Source: a virus. From it: 53,697 bases of DNA. Below the pieces are notes generated by a model. That model was not told the origin of the DNA and did not search any database. It saw only the letters and a list, made by a program, of their open reading frames with translations. Positions 33,901 to 38,440 of this stretch are shown here, piece after piece. A program made the position numbers and the translations under genes. The DNA is taken from IMG/VR virus record IMGVR_UViG_3300044626_001013, positions 1 through 53,697 of that record; one strand, given 5' to 3'. Numbering within the stretch: the first letter of the stretch is position 1; each line of letters opens with the position of its first letter.

Positions 33901-36177
33901 CAGTTGCCCGGTCAAATCGTTGACGGTCGGGGCGTTCTCGGCGTTCTGTTCCTGCGCTCGCAGAAACTCAATCGCGCGACGCTTGAACTCGCCGTAGTTT
34001 GCCGATTGCGCCTGCCGGTTTGCGTCAGTGCTTTCTGGCGCCTCATCCGATGGCGTCGGACGTGCGGGTGCAACGACCCCAACTCCCGTGCGACGTCGGA
34101 CACCCGGAGGAGCAACATCCGGCCGAAGTTGGGATCGCACAGGGGCTGTCTGCGGAATCGTCGCCACCGGACTAAAGCCAGGCGGCTGTGCAAAGTCCAA
34201 CAACCCATCGTCAGGCTTCGGCTGGCCAACCTGCGATTGCGGCTCCTCCACCGCTGGGCTGATATCGTCACCCGAAGCGATGTCCCCGCCATCCGCCTCC
34301 TGCTGGAGACGCTGCATGCGCTCCTCAAAGGTTTCCACTGACGGTGCGGGCTTGCCGTCCAGCACGTCTCGCGTGATGTTGGCCGGCGAAGGGGCGACCG
34401 GAGCCACGGGCGTTTCCGGCGCGGGGGACACCGGGGCCGGGCTCTCCGGAGCCGGTCCGGGCCGGAATCCCGGCGGCGGCGACGGAAGCAGGTGATCGTC
34501 GTCCGCGTACCGCCGCCTGTCGTACCCACCAACCGGCGCGTCGGGGTTGATGGGGAACCGCCCCACCACTTGGCCCTGCCTGTTCAAGACCACGTTCATG
34601 TTGGCGGCGTGGTCCTGAATCGTGACGTTGCCAGTCTGTGGGTCGTAGACGCCGCTGAAGTTGCCCTGCCCGACGACCTCGTTCCGCTCAATGTCGACCA
34701 CGGACACGCGTTGGTTTGCCGCGTCGGTGACGATGCCGTTGGCGTTGGTGTCCCAGATGGTGACGTCGTACTTGGGAGGGCCGCCGGCGGGATCCTGCAC
34801 GACGGACACGACGGCAGCCTGCGGCGGGGCGGGCTGCTTGATGCGGGAGCGGCCGACCGCCTCGTCGACGCGGTCTGCCCGCACCCTGCTGGGCTGCAAG
34901 CCCTGATCTTGGTACTGCCGATAGGCGTCGCGGGCAATGCCGGGCAGGCTTTCGGCCACCCCAAACGCACCACCCATCAGCGTCGCCCTCGCGATGTCCG
35001 CCGGGCTTCGTCCCGCCAGCGTGGCCTCCGTTGCGCCGAACGCAGAACCCGCTGCCACGTTGGTTGCGGTCCGGCTAGCCGCGTTTGCCAACCCGTACCC
35101 AATCCGCGGCGCCATGGCGTCGGCGGCACGCATGGCCACCGGCTGGACGGCTCCTCGAGCGGCACCCGCGGCCCCCAAGCCCACCACGGCCTCCGGCGAC
35201 ATGGCCAACGGGATCATCCCCGCCGCGAAGTTGCCCGCCTCTGTCGTGAGCGGGTACTTCTCGGCCGCGTAGCCCATGGCCTGCTGTTGCTGTTGCCATT
35301 CAGCCGGATCCTGGTAGAAGGCGGACGCCGTGACCCCGGGCAACTCCGCCCGCGTCAACTCAGCCAGGTTGCCAAGGTCCGTGCGAGGCGGCGGCATCTG
35401 GCCGCCCATGAACCGAGCGGTGACCAACTCAGGCAGCGACACGTCGCCCGACGCCACGCGCGCCAAGTCCACCCATTGGTTGGCCGCCATCTCCGTGCCG
35501 CCAATCACGGCGTTCTTTGCCGCAAGGCCAAACGCACCGAGTTGATTGTCGGGGAACGGGTTGGTCTGCTCGAACGACTCCTCAATCCGCTGCTGCCGTT
35601 CCTCGGCCCACTTCTGCTGCTCCCCCCGTTGCTTCTGGAGTGACGCCAGCACCGGATCCTGCGCCACGGGCGCCTGCATCATTTGCTGGGGCGTCACTGG
35701 CTGCGGCACACCCTCCGGCATGCCCACGGGTCGAACGACGTTGGGACGCGTGGCAACGTACCCCTGACGCCGGTTGTACATCGTCTCGGCCAACTGGCCC
35801 GGATCCATCGGCAGGTTGAGGTCGCGGTTGGCCTGGTACGACGGCGACCCATACACGGGCTGCGACGGCGGCTCCGGAGGCGTGGGACGTCCGCCCAGCA
35901 GGGTAGCGGCCATCTGCGGGCCCGGGCTCGTCGCGGACGACGCTCCGATGTCCGCCGGCTGGGGCTTCGGGACGCCACGCCACCGCTCAAACATGGGCCG
36001 GGCGGGCTCGGGCGGCGTCGGAGGGACGTCGAGCGTCGGGCCCGACATCAACCCGCGGTCGATCAGCCGCTTCTTGATGGCCTCGCGCATCGCGTCGGCC
36101 TGCGGCCCTTGGATGCCACGGGCCTGAAGGCGAGCCTCGATGGCTTCCAGAATCTGCGAACCGCTCATGGTCGACAT
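15910..36177 (-). CDS. Giant polyvalent protein, probably injected with the DNA (6,755 aa)
   Basis: One open frame of 20.3 kb; the ATG lies three bases after the upstream stop. Regions: helical N-terminus (1-50); Gly/Ala-rich hydrophobic stretch (~300-425); beta domain (~445-545); Pro-rich linkers; GNAT acetyltransferase-like domain (~1256-1365, VPGSERRSGVATSL); small repeated beta-beta-alpha modules (~2200-2660); N6-adenine methyltransferase (~2926-3105, EPSAGNGRI and NPPF at 3018-3021); SAP motif (~4065-4092); metallopeptidase (HEALH at 4179-4183, distal Glu4240 in DEGLAD); ADP-ribosyltransferase-like domain (~4640-4810, VKHGSP with His4656, later DGIII). A conserved polyvalent segment with IEEIQSDWHQ follows (~5115), ending around GEGQVLFS (~5460). 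Then comes an Arg/Ala-rich helical region and a hydrophobic C-terminal stretch (~6590-6630). Similar multi-enzyme proteins occur in phages and conjugative elements; delivery into the host is inferred from its place among virion genes. Confidence 0.92.
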   Translation of the reverse strand: MSTMSGSQILEAIEARLQARGIQGPQADAMREAIKKRLIDRGLMSGPTLDVPPTPPEPARPMFERWRGVPKPQPADIGASSATSPGPQMAATLLGGRPTPPEPPSQPVYGSPSYQANRDLNLPMDPGQLAETMYNRRQGYVATRPNVVRPVGMPEGVPQPVTPQQMMQAPVAQDPVLASLQKQRGEQQKWAEERQQRIEESFEQTNPFPDNQLGAFGLAAKNAVIGGTEMAANQWVDLARVASGDVSLPELVTARFMGGQMPPPRTDLGNLAELTRAELPGVTASAFYQDPAEWQQQQQAMGYAAEKYPLTTEAGNFAAGMIPLAMSPEAVVGLGAAGAARGAVQPVAMRAADAMAPRIGYGLANAASRTATNVAAGSAFGATEATLAGRSPADIARATLMGGAFGVAESLPGIARDAYRQYQDQGLQPSRVRADRVDEAVGRSRIKQPAPPQAAVVSVVQDPAGGPPKYDVTIWDTNANGIVTDAANQRVSVVDIERNEVVGQGNFSGVYDPQTGNVTIQDHAANMNVVLNRQGQVVGRFPINPDAPVGGYDRRRYADDDHLLPSPPPGFRPGPAPESPAPVSPAPETPVAPVAPSPANITRDVLDGKPAPSVETFEERMQRLQQEADGGDIASGDDISPAVEEPQSQVGQPKPDDGLLDFAQPPGFSPVATIPQTAPVRSQLRPDVAPPGVRRRTGVGVVAPARPTPSDEAPESTDANRQAQSANYGEFKRRAIEFLRAQEQNAENAPTVNDLTGQLLDVAEFRQALQTAIGVLDGDQVAIAGLQTLRQRAAKDPNGWQAQQVAQVESLLQAANEFVSRPAEQTTQGQSQLESQANRVGDRQGVLAPKTPTVRESQDATAGDEKPNRYTEYMTGPGSGPWKIRELLAKPDAERHAIVDAAVADIASRIRTLRGEKPASVTAQEWERRALRGEKATEIARLRKNAAEWMNLRAKSLDSPDTPTTSTQTTIPKTDIPEFSPDLPKYGIYQTQVTGRGQMFAVRESTNPRGGGDTIHETLAKAQEYAKAIQARDEANAAYAEREQAVRQAQTAKDDAAKAEREDLDGFTDGMTPMNRARVVKLLNQSRSIDNQIDTTRNHIRRMVADGAELTEREEWKVKDPTRTQFNRMDAKEQEAFEERKQREGKHTVYRINGFDLGKTAYQYAKFLQDKATTTTEQPPTATQPSGETPAVEASAEPTATTPTPASEAESRPTEPVANASDANAPVQDGITDAGDPVSVAPRTPQATTTLGYANLRYGYRITTPSGAHVAGALRNADFPGQKAEASRGEIFFVSVPGSERRSGVATSLIQDAMRLIAANGGSTIKFVSPNKDYGQPFVEALQRRGIIGPTLQRSDNSGTIEVANPFFRKKAPANAAAKVPAEDSVGTASGLVPGQNVRIAGATFAYVRDNRDGTIVVKGDAGEFSTQPGEQWTPLANEPSTERVDVLSLTEDQFAAQQVADMQTARLARVAEVEAEIDAAFQNQGLKRQTGYSAAQTLASMERPRGVLKDLATKHRIAKANASMSLDDVERNARKVYRQIKQQREGVAATTPPAVPQATQGPKQVSFGPKVKDSIGSTKPTDVIPVLVNGERNGMYLVKDKYVSAWRLYVEDGTEDKSYPTAIPGGRDVKVKRPKYTELEYFQSLPEARAGAKEMVERDIDPRKPIEQQIVAPVSYTQSIKEIVPDRFDVQNTDKFVTDGRVLLVKEHLLPPARKLADAIPVRIVKNDIDKTTKPMQVDGATVQNRWETKIAANTIPAVPLGTVPALGYDIMLLDAGGKTVYQVNANLLDAVMRATGATQIRVASANPNDRDPGMVLWKGDVPVAMVAALTKRSYLDLSPAKVKQALARKADTATQPAVQQQAPASTPNVPTPTAASPKPTKVLNDNEDPPLPSKAIQHSITQIFKARDVIESRDINKKKFESALATIRTHASKLDIAVPGVRTYFYADEYRDAATAVTIEIVKRYGSFPTQERRDRRDAARASMAQPARQGLPEQAATPASPAPIEIRDRGTKAPAAVEQPRNAAVDVPPTDTQIGPMTLDQFLNEGHEIYKVTRDEWIAMNVAKRQAEGLPVESKPGITDDAMSDYEKVHADAVTKHVASGGEISYRVSQDYPDARPNETPARAAQIDRIVAMINEYEKQKQDTWVQATETKGSDGKWYRLDMPAGVRPTDERRVIGYVRRAKDGVTYGEVYPTLEAAKQADARLTDATLQQTRESLASLDNKRLESDEEFWLSESGRSKRTGGDTADAPLEGYNEVYVVGYSASTLDDGTPVNTYRLSKNGYTISKHSDGRFSLTGGATVMGHFDSLRDAMEMAQRAPDIGVWATQREQVEFDDGTTAVTHTLSNSMEVMEADGKYELRRRVGPGIQSLGTFDTLKEATDAAGGPPELRPTDTASKPYTLKEWDGEVDGIVNLEGTVAERLVKFERLLGSLQSLQTELNKLTIKQLSPMVGPMVRSGTSKAEMVEKAINRMLLAFNIRSGIQYDPFKEKYQAAVIRTVRNTTEQELQEHREAVQAARRKREEAIANPQTLADFNTLMLAKGSKALTPEQRRTYEALVAEADRKLDNARQTTRIEQVDTGDVTLSYKEGFHDKDKYTLHIVQLTGGRVPHETFANLKNAAKRLGGWWSSFRKDQSGFQFKTKEAADEFIKVNQQAITTKAADEARETDAQERASERLSEQAERMTESAEESLGQDRLSNTARRARMAAAAEQDARRDLAMAKTLENVAFAIREGIAPSLSGVRNAAQIRELNRVLMLAKRDYYESLDDAGRDRVRRDYNGDWTELPVTDEIIDKAKLRMPELHRSELQDLVTYGNQTPGLKRDAARVAKLLAARKGQESDRLVVSSDADILTLRNLATAAKRASGRFKYAGEYIHERVMQHQRLVEMGLKSDAALRTALREYKALRARPPEADKVREMERALVGRQVGKDFFPTPVDLAERMVSNASIEPGMRVLEPSAGNGRIADAIRAAGVEPHVVEMSPSLREILAAKNYTMVGNDFEEFTPSEKYDRIVMNPPFGTGTEGTDGLHVRRAYDMLAPGGRLVAVMSSGTFARSDAKAKAFRDWLESVGGTNEPLPTDTFSRDRTGMPTTDVNTQLVVIDKPGSPDDVSEAVAEPTQNDEATAEAAEYQRQQAEYNASAAEAQRLQQLGTSVVPGIRLQEAESAGRAWEAYQANEVTKSQWEDYVDDLYQSGKANGPTLASVKRGDIVFQKPDADHPLPRAGVVLEDSSDEWVKIADVTARMATRMAPLASLYKRANRHDPYAAQDFARDLLAGTLHASQPTAPTVAEATAPAPVADAVPAEQSAIPAQPTVVASADDPEVTRQTIVKALKGYSMSTEDREVLAKHIDLMNADIAEQSTMDGKVVAAIAMLEVATQAKSKTLNYQSEGHFVNPLASVLEALHPNVAAEALSMLELAGIKRHIQGALQGGTVQNKASNPTPANPEEEKRLLDERQREWASTIVPMKTLRSTFARAFGSEQLGTSNDSPLIGSPHVLMLKTALDAQSLQKMQTLERLHTTVADDVLANAWGQLANNGKKDAKILGVIPAPHENRVYAVLDHGDDLAYAEANIVQVVSSMTGATSFAIGRMGPRPVLLFRKDGAIVAVQSLFPTESLGLANTEYVRKAAKGELGSVAARTNVVAANEPVASVHPRDMVVEMTAVPSAAMSAEARKAQESEAKAATKRLRDLFASTETRMKYREDQLRFMPDVAVAIREAKANVKASTQPKRQKLEAEAEREVMRNVLRGDVEYQQLSATLDRLHAQEKKAFRQQIDIENDSKLASSAERSKNELATVPAIARYMRQLGTTKWWEAKKAADEFERMTDGAFAAKFPTAGQSRNWHIAALRKHADAPPKWAATFDPDKPGKGEVLPAGWKPGVPALSEITTNQAEEPPSIVMGIDRNALLDRAVKAGRAKLVLRAETNDERIRELVKGLEDNTWVRIGNTLRYGLPGDLGMFTRFAKLVREFGDDPHLVFSNGMWQWTSGSQTFRFGSLPGGSEGDRMYVDADALAQVKNGIVYVSSEPGLDPRGEFEAARRKEIDKKEKALVKKWKKQRPDYPSLSIADLQSLSRARGLSVDGGRRGMIERLHIDDDIVDLESALQRSFGPHIVVMRAEPVGDLEQELSSLLRRSGITPVFVSIDGDNGAVEGVYLGRGDTRVYLRSGMGEEVGRVALHEALHVLRTQKPKLYSDLVRAVGEQTIAKFATLYGRRLASTFGDDHPVVQQFDESADMQQDEGLADAVGSMAADPAVRDAIRRKPGLWTRIKAWVAAFLERMGMGNQGAGLRKAVLDLLRRMDEDEAPDPNAPRPDDLADQFALSKSKLIDDPEIQRKQAEADAALSKDMEEDRREYFGTKEGMWRMLSQMYATRNRLTQVVQEVRRHITHDGGVVEKNQFRYIISRNTYPGGKPWRVSQFVYRNGKWLPWGHVETAVLDDPATATDLYPRGAVQEVAKNIGTKHKGPLVSPSFSPSGKPVPSRKEVVAEAKALGLPGIGTTESIANRVRIIKADPSTWTRADFDAVKDSLAIHQDVRPGSDERVASIMRDGLRSGMVDSVGAMDRKAWTWAKQLMGGDVYVFASGTLEYIGDSAYLKPGNKPLFHYKAEKGQDLYEAMTGRRKGDSRNPQVDTPQFKSWFKDSKVVDGAGNPLIVKHGSPDVRGIFAEGFKARSRGNVWFAAADTDVADSYANERRAMDYQNAEPQTIPLYLSIQNPMVVDAQGKHWRDTERHVQEAKDAGHDGIIIKNSVDYYENKGRKAARPTTVYAWFAPSQAKSAVQGQLRSRIDGKPIEGATGNVGTFDPANPDIRFSVSGKVYRDTLGFERKAERLIQEKVKGAMQAADLRKMLLNNGVTADEMKWSGWDDALATDRKLTLPEILAIAAQSRVELSEVVKGGSNDDKRMAEATQRADAAQQTLKAAFNELVKEGTSDINETFVGKFKEVAWSSLRLLKALNGDDAARQIESTDRLAAFLRSESASFVSPYGPNGKTLRNRLVDALAKPRLVEAAREYITASQEQRRIRDETDESWMRNRTQFERYTLPGGTDYREVLLTLPKKAKSYQDFKAAGMSDAEAQRAANATFEQDYQSSHFPEPNIIAHMRLKDRTTPDGRRVLHIEEIQSDWHQAGRDRGYADPAVFAKLRAELEAADKEVADRFANKEAYAKSNPGMKPGEDDGTWDRLVEAHRRAIINRDRIKQDLRKPEQVPAAPFSKNWHEMAFRRVLRMAAEGGYDALAWTTGEQQAARFDLSKEVDAVHWQPSTSELWVDKRSGRETKQRKVADNVTAANLEQYVGRETARRILAAQEVDTYKSAYGDDLKVGGEGMREFYDRQLVRYADKYGKKWGAKVQDGQVLTKDRVPDPLMQQFTDDGVSYMTVRGTAIANPLADIQHGEPLEESEAVDYWVNLGVERAVAEDAITRFKRDQAEAERRVAERGEYEVDAHVLPITDAMRESVMGEGQVLFSIAGTPAQWADQAAAKAKVPAAEASMPVIADVEAARLVVADMVKSGTLKPTEAKAAAEKVLKGVDGARVQPASVLARRVAARLEKVANPTGNDVEQAFREVAFAHVTNAADVALRGARRAEADASVGTSRESRIREMERLQGLERSYRKAADEYKPESAKGKEESPDATRDRLLRRPAAPDRPVNVPAAAAVMKQSLLAAGLEVAVKAVAKKAAGKKVGRKSIYQFVDEAIGTRPVLRQQRDAVNRVARGFLRDVGALGKPNPADPAPGTPEYKTVMGERVEEAYRQAVSDLQTSAAARRQQADARAGAIREGMSPAEGMVSASDAAKASYRAQERLGRKMASTAARTVVAAMRQARQAARAEATAKVASLQRRWQRRFDRLKDKVWTARTDLTVEQQRTRARRRLEREIRRELTDVIRKYMPRTLRGDYITMVRDATNPGRLNDALVAIQHDLTFHNAKEATRMGLQTAKGKWVERIRGDKAAKAAYDAAVQTLMDAARRLKETNKVAKQPQPAKLTTMAGGTGSVGTATKRMSVDDLLALQDRVEQAHAELLFLRKDAAEKEQIRVEGKVLARETVVESVLKSLALRPDLARPLGLPAATRTSLLGRYHIANATPDTIAAMLRNPLARKLLVEELWRGETDAMADTYAATDEMKRLLAAAGFEWGSEKLHRLSYTSAGPDAQQMTLNLPDAGQVTASPGEWMAVLATLARESSGRKILEEGRPITFGRDTHMTPVTLTAADADAISDALDKMGLVSVVHGGMKFMSGTADALNKAYYSATGRYLKLEPLYFPTHVNRDQQPIENLIGAGPQYVRRALENLGFLQPTDERATSPYLIKDFFDEYNQYTHASAIMVHMTDRVRAMEAVFKDRRILAEIERKFGSDINERLDRMIEAGKLLFSEPKSRLDKVAVSLGRKIAKAELTLNPGTWMKQFGSVPKLYAVMDAEHIAAGIENMMDPVVTDLLKNDAYFRNRIEDAVYRRMSPSDYKRSPSLGQVNTADAIKRIMEGGVFVTERSRAAWGSATDRIEVMNWFDGISSRVAIGAALSMGRAKGLTGQALLRYAAWEAQMAIRRVNNTSSVLDMSGWAERNRGNWLSLSMLFTSDANKNYNLIAAAFEDQGGKVAGKKMGRAIVGIAASNLWGAMIGALIGTLTKYGLSALFDDDEAREALMGEVGSQFVRSNLGSLYFGDVIYDLTRAGYRVATKQPVQVNSVFETPVSSKVADATEGAIRFAKSFEAQGRYTSGRNRGEYRDEVMYREGLWQMAEAISGLMGNPLLPWMRYLRKYMQQE

Positions 36178-36180
36178 GAA

Positions 36181-37854
36181 TCACCGTCCCTCTGGCATTA
36201 TTTGCTGCAACTGATCAATCAACTGGTCGGCAAGTCGTTCAGCATCGGTCTGCGGGGGCGGCACGGTGCGCATGCTCTCAGGCGATGCGATTCGTGCCCC
36301 GTCCGTCAGAGCGGGGGTAGTTGGGGGCATGTCGCTCGCCGTGTTCACCCTCCACCCGGCCTGTTTGGCAATGTCAATCGCCTTGGTGCGAATGGCGTGG
36401 GCGCGTGCCGCAGGATCGTCGGTAAACCATCCATTGCCAATGCGGGCATCTACGAACGGCGTCGCCGCTTGCACAAACGTGCGGACCATGGAGTCGTTCT
36501 CGTTCCACGCCAGCATGCGGCCGTCGCCACGCGGAACCTTGACGGTGAACGGCGGCTCGTCGGGCCGGTTGTCGTCCAGCACGGAAATCTCGACTTGGGT
36601 GCCACCGTACTGCGACGGGGTGTCCGACGGCCGCTGCCTCAACCTACCCTCGGTCGCCAGCACTTCGTCGCGAGCCCTCAATGACGGATCAACTCCGTAC
36701 GCGGGCACGTTTTTGCCTTGATCGGCGTCGGCAAGCCTTTCCGCCGCTTGGTGCGCCTCTTGCTTCTCCCTTTCCGTCAACTCTCGGCCGCGTTCAAACC
36801 GAGCATCGACGTTGGCGTTTGCCCAGTTGGTCACCTTGTTGGCAATCAGCCATTGCTGTGCCTGTGACCGAACCATTGGGTCCGGACTACGCAGATCGCC
36901 CACTGCCGCCGCAATCTGCGCCTGCATTTCCGGCGAGTACGTGTTCTTGCCGCCCATCCGTTGCTCGAGCATCCGCTCCGTAACGGCTTCGTGCAACTTG
37001 CGGCGAGCAATGGGATTCATTTGCAGGACCATGTTGTACACTTCATGGTCGCGCTGCGGCGGTCCCACCCCGTCCTCTGCCCCCTGCTCCGACAGTTCCG
37101 TGGCAATCGCGATGGCTTCCTGCTCCTCGCGTTCCTGCAACGACTGGCTTTCTTCCATCGGAACCTCGTCAGGATTGACGGCGTCCCAAAGTTGAAACCG
37201 GTCGAGTTTCTCGCTCAGCGTGTTGCGGGTGTCCACCTCATAGCCACGCGTCCTCTGCAAGTGGGCTCGCTCCGACAGCGCGTTCTTGAGCAGCCCCCGC
37301 TGCCGCAAGCCGTTGATCGTGTCCAGCACGTCTTGCCGTTCCTTGACCACCTGCTCGTCGTTGGCGTCCCAGCGACGGAGCATGTCCATCGCCTCTGGCG
37401 ATGCGTCCGCCAGCAGCGTGACGTCCAGCGTGTCGCGTGGATGCGGGGCGTTCATCACCACGTCTTTGTTGGGGCGCGACTGCAAATCAAAGTCCTTGCG
37501 TCGCCCCTGCGTGGCCTGATAGATTGCCTTGTCCGCCCTTTGCTTCCGCAGGATGCGGCTTGCCTGCTCCCGTTCTCTTGCGAGCGCCGCGTTGTGCGCC
37601 TCCCGTTGCATGTCGAACGCTTGGATTGCGCGAGCGTTCTCAGCGTTCCACCGCTCGTCGGCCCTCGCGTCGCGTTGCTGGCGGTATGCCCACTCTTGGT
37701 CGTACCGTTGCCCAGCCACCGCGTCCTGTTGCTGGCGGTACGCCTGTTCCTGCTCGTACTGGCGTTGGGCTTCTCGCTCCTGGGCCAACTTCATGCCCAT
37801 GTTGATGCCGCCCATGAGCGAGTTGGCGTACGCGGATGTGTCGAAAATGGACAT
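36181..37854 (-). CDS. Coiled-coil putative virion/ejection protein (557 aa)
   Basis: The ATG at 37854-37852 has AAGGG upstream. Residues ~25-110 are extremely Gln/Arg/Glu/Ala-rich (AQEREAQRQYEQEQAYRQQQ) and should form a long coiled coil. Mixed helical regions follow, with IAEALTER-like KLHEAVTERMLEQRMGG near the middle. A C-terminal beta/alpha part includes VKVPRGDGRMLAWNENDS, ending in DQLIDQLQQIMPEGR. Its place directly upstream of the giant gene, and its composition, fit an internal virion or ejection protein of short-tailed phages. I do not recognise a specific family. Confidence 0.7.
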   Translation of the reverse strand: MSIFDTSAYANSLMGGINMGMKLAQEREAQRQYEQEQAYRQQQDAVAGQRYDQEWAYRQQRDARADERWNAENARAIQAFDMQREAHNAALAREREQASRILRKQRADKAIYQATQGRRKDFDLQSRPNKDVVMNAPHPRDTLDVTLLADASPEAMDMLRRWDANDEQVVKERQDVLDTINGLRQRGLLKNALSERAHLQRTRGYEVDTRNTLSEKLDRFQLWDAVNPDEVPMEESQSLQEREEQEAIAIATELSEQGAEDGVGPPQRDHEVYNMVLQMNPIARRKLHEAVTERMLEQRMGGKNTYSPEMQAQIAAAVGDLRSPDPMVRSQAQQWLIANKVTNWANANVDARFERGRELTEREKQEAHQAAERLADADQGKNVPAYGVDPSLRARDEVLATEGRLRQRPSDTPSQYGGTQVEISVLDDNRPDEPPFTVKVPRGDGRMLAWNENDSMVRTFVQAATPFVDARIGNGWFTDDPAARAHAIRTKAIDIAKQAGWRVNTASDMPPTTPALTDGARIASPESMRTVPPPQTDAERLADQLIDQLQQIMPEGR

Positions 37855-37884
37855 GAACCCAACCCTTCCGACCGCCAGCCGCGG

Positions 37885-38430
37885 TCAGTCCTTGACCCAC
37901 ACGTTGATCTTGACGGCCGTCGTGGTGCTGCTGTTGGCCCCCCAGATCCGGTAGATTCGGCCCTGCTCACTGGTCGTGCTGGTCAGGATCGAGGGCTCGG
38001 AGTTGCCGTCCAGCCCGGTCGCCGTGGCCAGCGTCGGATGCACCTTGGCGTACGCGGTGTTGAACAACTCGGGCGTCCAGCAAGACAAGTCCTTCTGGTT
38101 GACCCGCTGGTACACTCCGCCAAGCGGCGCAAGGTTGGTGCTGCTAGTCGGCTTGTCGACGGTCCACGCAATGCTGGCGAACCCGGTCCCGCCCACAAGT
38201 TGCAGCGCCACGAACTGAAAGGCGTACCCGTTGCGAGCAGCGTCAAACAGCAACGTCGGTCGCGTCGTGCCCGGGGTGAACGCGGGGAGATTGAGCGTGT
38301 CGAACAGCGAGAACGTGCTGCTGTTGATGACAGCCTTGACGGGCGTTACCAACGACGTCGCCGGCAGCGCGAACGACACGCCCTGCGCGACGCCGTCCAT
38401 CGACCACCGAAGTTGCATGAAGTCGGCCAT
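37885..38430 (-). CDS. Virion-module protein, beta-rich (181 aa)
   Basis: I start at ATG 38430-38428, which has AAGGAGACG upstream and lies just after the previous stop. The protein is beta-rich with Ser/Thr/Ala strands (VINSSTFSLFDTLNLPAFTP, YAFQFVALQLVGGTGFASIA). It ends in TSEQGRIYRIWGANSSTTTA followed by VKINVWVKD. The pattern is like tail-associated or decoration beta-sandwich proteins, with no known domain assigned. It is placed between two ejection-type proteins and is likely part of the particle. Confidence 0.75.
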   Translation of the reverse strand: MADFMQLRWSMDGVAQGVSFALPATSLVTPVKAVINSSTFSLFDTLNLPAFTPGTTRPTLLFDAARNGYAFQFVALQLVGGTGFASIAWTVDKPTSSTNLAPLGGVYQRVNQKDLSCWTPELFNTAYAKVHPTLATATGLDGNSEPSILTSTTSEQGRIYRIWGANSSTTTAVKINVWVKD

Positions 38431-38440
38431 GATCGTCTCC

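Noticed and set aside
15910-36177. Virion RNA polymerase of N4 type as explanation for the giant gene
   Set aside because: No T7-like polymerase motifs were seen, and the recognised segments are modification enzymes and a peptidase.
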